From: Deltaproteobacteria bacterium
Lineage (GTDB): Bacteria; Desulfobacterota; Desulfobaccia; Desulfobaccales; 0-14-0-80-60-11
Reading direction: 5' to 3'
NCBI GenBank assembly: GCA_030655955.1
Contig: JAUSOZ010000271.1
Location: forward strand, 1-32,806
Length of the DNA stretch: 32,806 nucleotides
Below the pieces are notes generated by a model. The model worked only from the letters and a program-made list of their open reading frames with translations. It had not been told where the DNA came from and did no database searches. Made by a program: the position numbers and the translations under genes. Below are positions 24,658-31,520 of this stretch, piece by piece (positions within the stretch are counted from its first letter, which is position 1; each line of letters begins with the position of its first letter).

Positions 24658-24714
24658 TGTAGGGGGGGACCTGCGTGTCCCCCCTCATAGGGCGCCATGC
24701 ATGTGCTCCTACAA
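24658..24714. repeat. Palindromic repeat, TGTAGGG family
   Basis: TTGTAGGGGGGGACC...GTCCCCCC is followed by GGGCGC...GCTCCTACAA. The left half is nearly identical to the element at 16880. It ends 11 nt before the DUF3786 start codon. Confidence 0.7.
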
Positions 24715-24725
24715 AGGCTGATTCG

Positions 24726-25349
24726 ATGCTCTATAATCGCTGCGCCGAAGTGAATGAGGAGTTTTGGCGGGACTTGGCCCAGGCGGACCCGAAGGACATT
24801 TCTCGCCGTACTGGCATCCGGCGTCATGAAAATGTCTTCCGCTTTCCTTATTTTAATCAGGAAGCGGTGGTGGATTTGGACCGGCAGCGGGTGTTCCGGA
24901 CCGCGGCGGCGGAAGAGGAACCGGGTTTCCGCCTCTGCCTGATTACCGTCCTTTACCTGCTGTTCGTGGATACCGCCGGGTTGGGGCCGCCGGTTAGCCC
25001 CCTGGAACTGCCCGGCGCCACCCTCTTTTTCCAGAGCCGGGGGCCTCATGCGATTCCCAGCGCCCCTCTGGAGGACCGGTTCGGTCGGGATCTGGCCGGT
25101 TTTCTGGAGGTGGGCCGCCGCCTGGGGGCGGAAAGGCGGGCGAAGGGCGATGGCGCCCTGGCCTTCCCGGTCTATCCGGGGCTGAGCGTCGAAGTGATTC
25201 TCTGGGTGGCGGATGACGAGTTCCCGGCCCAGGTGTCTTTCACGGTGCCGTCCGGCCTGGACCGCTTTTGGCAACTGGACGCGGTCTTGGGCCTCATGGG
25301 CCTGGTGGTGAAGGAACTCCTGCGGACGGCGGGACCCGCACTCGGCTAA
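24726..25349 (+). CDS. DUF3786 family protein
   Basis: A 207-aa protein from ATG 24726; an earlier in-frame start at 24675 would lie in a palindromic repeat. The stretches VFRFPYFNQEAVVDL, LYLLFVDTAG and VILWVADDEFPAQVSF are marks of DUF3786, a family found mainly in anaerobes of the Desulfobacterota and Clostridia. In those groups it is often near corrinoid or iron-sulfur proteins. Its activity is unknown. No signal peptide or membrane segment is evident, so it is probably cytoplasmic. Its neighbours, prfB and repeats, give no functional hint. Confidence 0.8.
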   Translation: MLYNRCAEVNEEFWRDLAQADPKDISRRTGIRRHENVFRFPYFNQEAVVDLDRQRVFRTAAAEEEPGFRLCLITVLYLLFVDTAGLGPPVSPLELPGATLFFQSRGPHAIPSAPLEDRFGRDLAGFLEVGRRLGAERRAKGDGALAFPVYPGLSVEVILWVADDEFPAQVSFTVPSGLDRFWQLDAVLGLMGLVVKELLRTAGPALG

Positions 25350-25461
25350 TCAGGATTTGGGGGCCGGGGACGCCAAGTCCCGCGGCCTGAAAATATCCTG
25401 AGAGCATAGGTGGGATGAGCATCGCCCACTAAAATTAATCGCGGGTAGCGCTCCCAACATA

Positions 25462-25540
25462 CTACACGCTCCAGCCCTACCGCATGATCAAAGACCACCG
25501 CACCAAGCACGAAGAGGGCAACGTCGACGCGGTCTTAGAC
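25462..25540 (+). pseudogene. prfB: Fragment of a second prfB 3' region
   Basis: These 79 nt match prfB 24418-24496 at 76 positions, covering the C-terminal [12 protein letters not shown]...NVDAVLD part of RF2. All three differences are third-codon and silent (TAT/TAC, CAT/CAC, GCA/GCG). Similarity stops abruptly on both sides, so no functional protein is made. The silent-only pattern suggests it came from another working prfB rather than decaying in place. Confidence 0.85.
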
Positions 25541-25573
25541 CAAGATGCCGTCAAACGAGTAATAATCCGAATT

Positions 25574-25601
25574 GTAGGGGCGGTTCGCGAACCGCCCCTA
25601 C
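25574..25601. repeat. Perfect 28-nt palindrome, TGTAGGG family
   Basis: GTAGGGGCGGTTCG is followed directly by its exact complement CGAACCGCCCCTAC: 14+14 bp with no spacer. It lies 33 nt after the prfB fragment. Confidence 0.75.
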
Positions 25602-25753
25602 GGCGGGTGCGACCATAAAGCCAGAATTACCTCTATGACGGCAACTTGGTATAAGGAGGCGGGGCAGAGCTAAACCTGTCACCGGCCTTGTCTTAAGACC
25701 TGGAAGTTTGCACCGGGGGCCGGCCAACCCTTCCCAGGAAGTGAGGCCGGAAA

Positions 25754-26437
25754 TTATTTCGCGGCCCGTTCGAAGTACCCTTCCAGCAGGTCCACCAGAG
25801 CCAGATCCATCTGGGCCGCAAAGACGGCCATCTCGGCGTTCTGGGCACTGGTCGCCTGGTGCAGGCCGGCGAGCACCGTCTTGACCGCATCGCGCAGCCC
25901 CTTGTCGCTTACCCGGGGCTCCAGTTCGTGCCAATGGCGGCCCGCGGCTTCGAGGGTCGTTTGAATTGCCGGCCAGTCAGGCGGTGATGCGGCCAGGAGG
26001 ACTTTCAGCTTGAACCCGACGTAATCAAGCTTTGACACCTGGGTAGGCACCACCAGGCCGTTGGGGTCCAAAGACTCGACCAGTACCCGGTAGGCCTCCA
26101 CCGAGTTCAGAGCCACTGCCTGATTATCGCCTTTCGATTCGGCCCGCCTGATTGTGGCAAGCAATGAGGCCATTTCCCGGCGCGCCGGCACGGAGAGGAC
26201 CTTATCTACTGCCGCCGCCTGATCGCCGTATGTCTTCAGGGCCTGTCGCATCCCCTGAGTATCGTTGGCCAGGGCAAACTCCGTTAAATCCTCGAAGGGC
26301 GAGGCCGCCGCCAGCAGCACCTGGTTGGGCCCACTGCCGCCCATCGGCTTGGCCGCACCCGCCACCTGGGGGACAACTGTACAAGCTATCAGGACTGCCA
26401 GCGCTATCAGACTGAGGTGTACCTGTCTTAACTGCAT
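25754..26437 (-). CDS. Exported helical protein of unknown function (possible lipoprotein)
   Basis: A 227-aa protein; GAGGT lies 5 nt before its ATG. The N-terminus is an export signal: short basic start (MQLRQVH), hydrophobic core (LSLIALAVLIACTVV). LIAC (16-19) fits a lipobox, giving a lipoprotein at Cys19; cleavage after VAGA would give a soluble periplasmic protein instead. The mature part is predicted all-helical, with Ala/Leu/Glu-rich stretches such as AVALNSVEAYRVLVESLD and AEMAVFAAQMDLALVDLLEG. I see no Cys beyond the signal region and no catalytic motif, and I do not recognise the family. The next minus-strand gene upstream is the ArsM-like gene, separated by a probable terminator. 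Confidence 0.75.
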   Translation of the reverse strand: MQLRQVHLSLIALAVLIACTVVPQVAGAAKPMGGSGPNQVLLAAASPFEDLTEFALANDTQGMRQALKTYGDQAAAVDKVLSVPARREMASLLATIRRAESKGDNQAVALNSVEAYRVLVESLDPNGLVVPTQVSKLDYVGFKLKVLLAASPPDWPAIQTTLEAAGRHWHELEPRVSDKGLRDAVKTVLAGLHQATSAQNAEMAVFAAQMDLALVDLLEGYFERAAK

Positions 26438-26516
26438 AAATTACCTCGTGAATCTTCGTTGATGCGTTTCGATGGATTGAGCCGAGTAAATTTGTTTGCC
26501 CCAGTACCTTTCGGAA

Positions 26517-26548
26517 AACAAAAATGCGACCCGCCCACACCGGACGGG
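26517..26548 (-). terminator. Probable terminator of the ArsM-like gene
   Basis: On the minus strand CCCGTCC and GGGCGGG form a 7-bp stem (one G-U) around GGTGT. TTTTTG follows five nt later. It lies 14 nt after the stop codon at 26562. The short stem and offset T run make it moderate. Confidence 0.5.
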
Positions 26549-26561
26549 GTTATTTCGGCTT

Positions 26562-27404
26562 TCAAGTCCCGCCGGGTTCGCAGGCCGGGTCTATCAGGGG
26601 GGCCGGCGACGGTTCGGCCTGGGAGGCGACATCCTCCCGGGTCTGGCCGGCCGCGAGCTTTTCAGCATAGAACAAGGCCCCTTCGGTGTAGGGGGAACTC
26701 TTGAAGCCGGTGTAGCGGCGCAGGGCCACCCGGTGGAAACCCACCTTGAGCATGAGGGCCAGGAAATCCTTTCCCGGCATGGCCCCGCCGATTCACTGGA
26801 ACCAGTTTTCCACCTTGCCGGCCTGGTCCGGGGGCAGCGCCGCCACCAGGACCATGTCGGCGAGCATCAGCCTGCCGCCGGGTTTCAGGACTCGGTGCGC
26901 CTCGTGCAGAGCCTTCTCCTTATTAAGGGTCAGGTTGAAGACGCCGTTACTGATGACGGCGTCGAAGCTGGCCTCTGGGAAGGGGAGGGCCTCGGCCTCG
27001 CCCACCTGAAACTTGACGTGGGCCAGACCCAGCCGCGCCAGGTTCGCCCGGGCGCGCTCGACCATGGCGGCGGTGACGTCCAGGCCCACCACTTTCCCGC
27101 CGGCCCCCACCAGATGGGCCGCCACCAGGGAGTCCACCCCGGCGCCGCAGCCGATGTCCAGGACGGCGTCCCCGGGGTTAAGGGGTTCCAGGCTGAAGGG
27201 ATTGCCCACGCCGCAGAACGCGGCCAGGACCTCAGGGGGAAAATTTTTCAACACCTCCGGGGGATAGCCTTGAAGTTCCATGCCGGTCTTGCCGGTGGGA
27301 TATTGGAAATTGCCCCCGGCGCCGGCGGCGGCCACCCGGTCGTACTTCGCCTTGATGCCCTGCTGCACCTGCTGAATTTCCGTTTCGGTCATTTCCCTAC
27401 TCAT
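26562..27404 (-). CDS. ArsM-like SAM-dependent methyltransferase, predicted selenoprotein (Sec204)
   Basis: The product is 280 aa if the in-frame TGA (minus strand, 26795-26793) is read as selenocysteine. The start is ATG 27404 (MSREMTETE) behind AGGA. The Rossmann fold shows SAM motif I VLDIGCGAGVDS, then VVGLDVTAAMVERAR, FDAVISNGVFNL and HRVLKPGGRLMLADMV. This is close to arsenite methyltransferase ArsM, though the CC pair seen in many ArsM proteins is absent. After KVENWFQ comes TGA, then IGGAMPGKDFLALM and TGFKSSPYTEGALF, the usual C-terminal part, where relatives carry Cys before (I/V)GGALP. A SECIS-like hairpin follows. Read as a stop, the protein would lose its last 76 residues. Substrate could be arsenite or another soft metal(loid) or thiol. 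Confidence 0.8.
26758..26778 (-). promoter_or_regulatory. Predicted bacterial SECIS element of the methyltransferase gene
   Basis: On the minus strand GCCGGGAAA pairs with TTTCCTGGC (9 bp, one G-U) around a GGA loop. The loop begins 23 nt after the UGA, inside the 16-37 nt window known for bacterial SECIS, and starts with G as required. It lies within the coding sequence, as bacterial SECIS elements do. Confidence 0.7.
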
Positions 27405-27429
27405 GGCATTATCCTGACGCAGCTTTAAT

Positions 27430-27455
27430 GGCCCAGGCTTTCCAGCCTGTGGGCC
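27430..27455. repeat. Palindrome GGCCCAGGCT...AGCCTGTGGGCC
   Basis: A near-perfect hairpin with a short TTCC centre, related to the CACAGGCT-GGA-AAGCCTGTG unit at 17704. Nearby, GTGCGTAAAACTTACCCTGCA (about 27485-27505) looks like a decayed half of the TGTAGGGTGCG element. Confidence 0.55.
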
Positions 27456-27529
27456 GTTAGGCCGCGTCATCCGTGCCCATTATGGTGCGTAAAACTTACC
27501 CTGCATTGCTTATCCGGCAACCCAAGCGG

Positions 27530-28099
27530 CTACATGAGGTCACGGCCGACGGTGAAGGCCTGGCCCAAAAATTTCCCGATGCCGTGATAGGTGCGAATCT
27601 CGGGGCCGAAGATGATGGGCCGGGCTTTTTCGATGTCCGGGAAGCCTTTGTCGTTCAGGACGTGCTCATCGGCCTTGACGTCCAAAATCTCCCCGATGAA
27701 CAGGGTGTGGAGGCCGATTTCCAGGGTGTGGATCACCCGGCACTCTATGATCAGGGGAAATTCCCCCACATAGGGGGCGTCCACCAGGTCGCTGGCTACC
27801 GCGGTGAGGCGGGTGGCGGCGAACTTGTTCACCTCTTTGCCCGTGGCCATACCCAGGTAGTCGGCTTCCCGGACGTGGGCCTCGGAGGGCACGCTGATGG
27901 TGAAGGCCTGGCGGGCCATGATGTTGCCGTAGGAATAGGTGGCTTTGCGGAGCGACACCCCGATGGCCGGGGGCTTGGAACAGCAAATGGAGGCCCAGGC
28001 TGCGGTCATGGCGTTGGGCTTGCCTTCCTGGTCATAGGTTCCCACCACCCACACCGGGGTGGGGAAGGCCATGGTCCTGGGACCGATGGATTTTTTCAT
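27530..28099 (-). CDS. Flavin reductase family protein (FMN-binding split barrel)
   Basis: A 189-aa protein from ATG 28099 with AGGAGG 6 nt upstream. It is a flavin-binding split barrel: PTPVWVVGTYDQEGKPNAMT near the N-terminus, then AAWASICCSKPPAIGVSLRK and the FTISVPSEAHVREADYLG segment, with HTLFIGEILDVKAD near the C-terminus. Members bind FMN and act as flavin reductases or electron carriers; in strict anaerobes many resemble flavoredoxin. It lies between the two predicted selenoprotein genes on the same strand. Spacing and a strong terminator upstream suggest its own transcript. A second, shorter member is at 32333-32791. Confidence 0.88.
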   Translation of the reverse strand: MKKSIGPRTMAFPTPVWVVGTYDQEGKPNAMTAAWASICCSKPPAIGVSLRKATYSYGNIMARQAFTISVPSEAHVREADYLGMATGKEVNKFAATRLTAVASDLVDAPYVGEFPLIIECRVIHTLEIGLHTLFIGEILDVKADEHVLNDKGFPDIEKARPIIFGPEIRTYHGIGKFLGQAFTVGRDLM

Positions 28100-28186
28100 G
28101 GCGATCCTCCTCTGTCTGGATGTTAAGTCCTGCGGGAGAAAATGCAAGACCGGAGGCCATCAACGACCGAGGCCCGCTTCCTCCAT

Positions 28187-28222
28187 AAAAAGAGCCTGGA
28201 GAACAAAAAGTTCTCCAGGCTC
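28187..28222 (-). terminator. Strong intrinsic terminator of the Fe-S oxidoreductase gene
   Basis: On the minus strand GAGCCTGGAGAAC pairs perfectly over 13 bp with GTTCTCCAGGCTC around a TTTTT loop, and TTTTTATGG follows. It lies 42 nt after the stop codon at 28264. Confidence 0.9.
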
Positions 28223-28263
28223 AGAAGGTGCTTCGACGTGTTGGTACGGTTCAAGCCATCGAC

Positions 28264-29604
28264 TTATTCCTCTTCGTCCAGCTCGACCCCGTCACGCTCA
28301 AACTGGGCGTCGCGGGCGGCGTGGCCTGCTTCGATCTCCGCTTCGTTCCAGGGTTCGAAGTCCAGGCAGAGGGACACCAGTTCCCACAGGTACAGGGTCT
28401 CTTTGTAGTTGGTGCCCATGTCGCAGTGCTTGGGGAGGTCTTTCATGATTTGGTCCCGGCAGTTGTGGCACGGGGCGATAACGATCTCGGCGCCGGTGTT
28501 CTTGATCTGGTCGGCCTTCATACTGCCGTAGGCCCAACGTTCTTTATCGTAGGGCATGGCCCAGGCGCCGCCGCCGGCCCCGCAGCACAGGTTGTTCATG
28601 TAATCTTCACACATTTCCCGGTAGAGGCTGGGGTCGATACACTGCTGGGCGACCCAGCGGGACAGCTCGCCGTAGTTGTCCCCGAAGGAAATCTGGGATT
28701 TGCGCACGTAGTTGCACGGGTCGTGAACCGTGTAGGTTTCGTGAAACTTATGCGTATTAAGCTTGATCCTGCCTTCTTTGATGTATTCCGCCAGCAGGTC
28801 AAAGATGCTGACCACTTTGAATTCGTCGTAGACTTCCGGAAACCAATTTTTGAACCCGAACCGGGTTGCAAAGTAGGCATGCCCTCATTCGGGGTACAAA
28901 ATGGTTTTGGCCTTGAGTCGTCGGGCGTTTTCGATGACCCGGCCGACCTGCTCTTTCATGGACTCGTCGTCCCCGGAGAACAGACCCCAGTTGACCCCTT
29001 CCCAGTTGGTGGACGAAACGGTCCAATCTTCCTTGGCGGCGTAGAAGATCTTCCACCAGAACTTCATGTCGTCCGGCTCGCCGAAGGGCTCCTTGGAGTT
29101 GATGGTGACGATGATGTTGGCCCCTTCTTTGTCCACCGGCACATAGAAGCCGGGAGTGGGCTGCTCCTCGTCGTTTTCCATCTCCACGCCCAGTTCCGCC
29201 AGCAGGAACAAAAAGTCGTCCCTGGGGATCCCGAGGTTGTTGCCGCGCTGGAGGTTCATCATGGTGCCCTTGTGGATGGGGCCGGGGACCTTGTCCCGCT
29301 CCCGGGCGGTGCGGCAGGCCCGGAAAGTCCGCATCAGTTGGATACCCATGGGGCACTGGTACTGGCAGCGGCCGCACAGGGTGCAGACCCAGGGCCATTT
29401 GGAATCAATGACCTCCTGTTCCATTCCCAGAACAATGGCCCGGATGGCCTTCCGGGGGTCCCAGCCGGGAACCAGCCCGGTGGCGGGGCAACCGCCGGCA
29501 CAGGTGCCACAGGTATAGCAGCGATCCGCCAATTCGGGCGCGATATTCCCGATCTTGCGGTGCTTCCTGTCCACCTTGATTTCTTTTACGGCCTCTTCTG
29601 GCAT
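28264..29604 (-). CDS. HdrD/TmcB-like Fe-S oxidoreductase with CCG domain, predicted selenoprotein (Sec240)
   Basis: The product is 446 aa from ATG 29604 (MPEEAVKEIKVD) behind GGAGG, reading the in-frame TGA (28887-28885) as selenocysteine. Two [4Fe-4S] motifs open the protein: CYTCGTCAGGCP and CTLCGRCQYQCP. The C-terminal half is of heterodisulfide-reductase CCG type: DPCNY, LCCGAGGG and PCHNC form the second CCG unit. The UGA falls in ILYPE-U-GHAYFATRFG, where relatives have Cys before GHA. The first CCG unit keeps no other Cys, so Sec240 would be its only soft ligand or redox residue. Such proteins pass electrons between membrane or cytosolic carriers and thiol/disulfide or other acceptors. 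No HdrA-, DsrM- or cytochrome-like partner is adjacent. A SECIS-like hairpin follows the UGA and a strong terminator the stop. Confidence 0.85.
28849..28872 (-). promoter_or_regulatory. Predicted bacterial SECIS element of the Fe-S oxidoreductase gene
   Basis: On the minus strand TTTG-C-AACCCG pairs with CGGGTT-CAAA: 10 bp with one bulged C, apical loop GTT. The loop begins 23 nt after the UGA, the same distance as in the methyltransferase gene. G at the first loop position fits the bacterial consensus. Confidence 0.75.
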
Positions 29605-29967
29605 TTTCCCTCCAAGTAAATTGTGGTTAGTATAATCCCAATCGGCGTCCGGCCCGGGTGTGGTTCGCCCTGAGGCAGATCGCCGGATTAAAGACATCAC
29701 TTAATAATATGAGGCAGTTCTTACCTTTGCCCCTATGGTTTGTATATAAAATTTTTGCCAAAAAATAAAGACTTTTTCCTCCCTGCACTTTGATTTTAGA
29801 GGCCGGGGCGCTCATGTCAAGAAGAAAATACTTTTTTTCACAAAAACCCTCCCGGGGGCACAAGCGTGGGGAAATGGGCAGCTTCTTTGGGAGCTTTGAG
29901 GCCCTGCGTCCCAGTGGCGGTTTTTCTCCGTCACGCCCGGTTTTTGTGGTATTTTAAGAGAAAAAAA

Positions 29968-29998
29968 GCTCTCTGCTTTCAGCGGTCAGCTTGCAGCC
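29968..29998. repeat. Heptamer tandem array (reverse-oriented GCTGANN)
   Basis: Units GCTCTCT, GCTTTCA, GCGGTCA, GCTTGCA and GCC; on the minus strand these read as GCTGANN units like those around prfB. Confidence 0.75.
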
Positions 29999-30100
29999 AA
30001 AACTCTTAATTGACGCGCCAGCGGCCAGTCTGTAGGGCGGGCACTGCGCATATTTTCATGCTTCGTTGGGTACGCAAGGAAATGATCGGTGGTATTAAAG

Positions 30101-30154
30101 TGTAGGGTAGGCGCCCTCGCCTGCCCATGGACAGCCGAGGGCGGCTGTCCTACA
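30101..30154. repeat. Palindromic repeat, TGTAGGG family
   Basis: TGTAGGGTAGGCG...CGCCTGCCC is joined to the hairpin GGACAGCCG-AGGG-CGGCTGTCC and ends in TACA. The second hairpin shares its arms with the unit at 17675, showing that the elements are modular. Confidence 0.7.
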
Positions 30155-30287
30155 TTTCACCGCCGGGGCCGGCTGTTCCAGATTTTTAGGCCTCGTTGTG
30201 TTCGCAAGGAAAGGAAATGACCGTTACTATAAAAACCGGTCGCAGTCAGGCTAAATCAAAGTTGGCCGAGGAGGGGTAGCAATCACG

Positions 30288-31469
30288 ATGTCCGATGAAT
30301 TTGCCGTGCGCCTGGAAATATTACAGCAACTGGCGGACCGTCTGGAGCAACGGCGGGCCGACTTCATGACAGCGGAGGGGGAAGATATCGGCACTCCCTG
30401 CACTGCTGTCGCCATGGAAATGGATATGGCGGTTTCCCATCTGCGCACCATGGAACTGGAGGTGCCTTTGGTTACAGGCAAAGCCCCCTACGGTACGGTG
30501 GCCGCCATCCTGCCCTATGACGCCCCGCCCGTCATGGTGGCCCGGGTCGGCGGCGCCGCCATCCTGGGTGGGAATCAGTTCCGGTTCAGTTGCTCCTCGC
30601 AAACGCCCCGCACGGCGCAGCTCTTTGCCGAAGTGGTGGCGGGGTTGCCGGGCTTCACCGCGGTGAAGGGTATGGACAACCGGGAGTTCGGCCGCAGCTG
30701 TGTCGAGGACCCCGAAGTAAGGGTCTTCTTTATCTCCGGCGGGGGCCAAGTGGGGGCCGCCTACGAGAGAGAAGCCCTTCACTTCGACAAGCTCTTTTTC
30801 GCCGGGCCCAGCGGCCTGCCGCCGGCAATCCTGTTTAAGGATGCCCCCCTGGAGGCGGCGGTCAAATTTGTAGTGGGGCGGGCCTTTATCAACGGCGGCC
30901 AGTACTGCACCACCCTGAAGCGGGCCTATATCCACCGGGAGATTTACGAGCCGGTGAAGAAGATGATCCTGGAGCGCATGCCCGAGGTGCAGGTGGGGGA
31001 CCCCCGGGACCCCAAAACCCGGATCGGCCCCATCAAGGTGGAGCGCACCCGCAAACTCCTGGACCGGGCCCTGGCGGCCTTGAAAGAGCCGCACTTCCTG
31101 GTCCCGCCCCGCCGGGACGGGGAGTGGCAGGGGCCGTTCCTCCTGGAGACCTTTGATCCCCCGGATACCGAGATGTTCGGCCCCTTCCTGGCCCTGGTGC
31201 CGGTGGAGAGTGATACGGTGGCGGTGGACCAGGTGCTCCCCAGCCGCTACCCGTTTCTGGTGGCCTGGTTCGGCACCCCGCCCCCAGGCGCCCAGGACGC
31301 CCTGACCCAAAAATTCGGCATGACCTACGACAACCCGGAGTTCATTTTCACCCCCCTGCGCCTGCCCTTCGGTGGCAAAGGCGACAGCGGCTGGATCATC
31401 GAAAACCGGGACGGGAAATTGGTTAAACGGGACGGGGCGTTTATTTATAGCGCCGAGTTGGTGCGATGA
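30288..31469 (+). CDS. Divergent aldehyde dehydrogenase-like protein
   Basis: A 393-aa protein of the ALDH superfamily, about 90 residues shorter than typical members, lacking most of the N-terminal region. The catalytic Cys207 is present in GGQYCTTLKRAYIH, and EMFGPFLALVPVE (the cofactor-binding Glu-x-Phe) and LPFGGKGDSG near the C-terminus are normal. Other key sites differ: PWN is PYDAPP, the KPSE Lys region is FRFSCSSQTP, the FTGS loop is FFISGGGQVG, and the ELGGK general-base segment is AGPSGLPPA. The oxyanion Asn, the cofactor-binding Lys and the general-base Glu thus seem missing. It may act as a thioester- or acyl-transfer enzyme, or bind a different cofactor. AGGAGG lies 13 nt before the ATG, rather far. 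Confidence 0.75.
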   Translation: MSDEFAVRLEILQQLADRLEQRRADFMTAEGEDIGTPCTAVAMEMDMAVSHLRTMELEVPLVTGKAPYGTVAAILPYDAPPVMVARVGGAAILGGNQFRFSCSSQTPRTAQLFAEVVAGLPGFTAVKGMDNREFGRSCVEDPEVRVFFISGGGQVGAAYEREALHFDKLFFAGPSGLPPAILFKDAPLEAAVKFVVGRAFINGGQYCTTLKRAYIHREIYEPVKKMILERMPEVQVGDPRDPKTRIGPIKVERTRKLLDRALAALKEPHFLVPPRRDGEWQGPFLLETFDPPDTEMFGPFLALVPVESDTVAVDQVLPSRYPFLVAWFGTPPPGAQDALTQKFGMTYDNPEFIFTPLRLPFGGKGDSGWIIENRDGKLVKRDGAFIYSAELVR

Positions 31470-31470
31470 G

Positions 31471-31494
31471 TGAGCAGTGAGCAGTAAGCAGTTA
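31471..31494. repeat. Heptamer tandem array (TGAGCAG units)
   Basis: Units TGAGCAG, TGAGCAG, TAAGCAG and a partial TTA, starting 1 nt after the ALDH-like stop codon (TGA 31467-31469). Units carry TGA or TAA. Confidence 0.75.
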
Positions 31495-31520
31495 TTGTAG
31501 CGCCATTAATTCTGTATGCA

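Larger units (their letters stand above)
25350..25753. other. Intergenic region with repeat and prfB fragment
   Basis: About 400 nt without an intact gene. It holds the prfB 3' fragment (25462-25540) and a perfect palindrome (25574-25601). An imperfect hairpin GTGGGATG...CATCGCCCAC lies near 25410-25430. It also separates the plus-strand genes from the minus-strand block. Confidence 0.5.
29605..30287. other. Divergent intergenic region with repeats
   Basis: No gene is supported. The part next to 29604 is AT-rich (29700-29860) and should hold the promoter of the minus-strand oxidoreductase, but no clean -35/-10 pair stands out. The rest carries a heptamer array (29968), TGTAGGGCGGGC (30031) and a palindromic element (30101). 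TCGTTG-G-GTACGCAAGGA (30063-30080) recurs with two changes at 30193-30210, bracketing the palindromic element. Confidence 0.5.

Noticed and set aside
26562-26780. Separate 72-aa gene after the methyltransferase
   Set aside because: It is the in-frame continuation of the methyltransferase past UGA, has no ribosome-binding site, and carries the family's C-terminal motifs.
26496-27428. Plus-strand frame of 310 codons opposite the methyltransferase
   Set aside because: Shadow of the minus-strand gene; composition rich in Gly, His and Gln without any domain.
28264-28815. Separate 183-aa CCG-domain gene
   Set aside because: The frame is continuous with the upstream Fe-S part across a single UGA, and the 23 codons between the UGA and the internal ATG (GHAYFATRFG onward) also match the family.
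28228-29619. Long plus-strand frame of 463 codons opposite the Fe-S oxidoreductase
   Set aside because: It mirrors the GC-rich minus-strand gene, has no ribosome-binding site or recognisable domain, and the minus-strand reading shows clear motifs.
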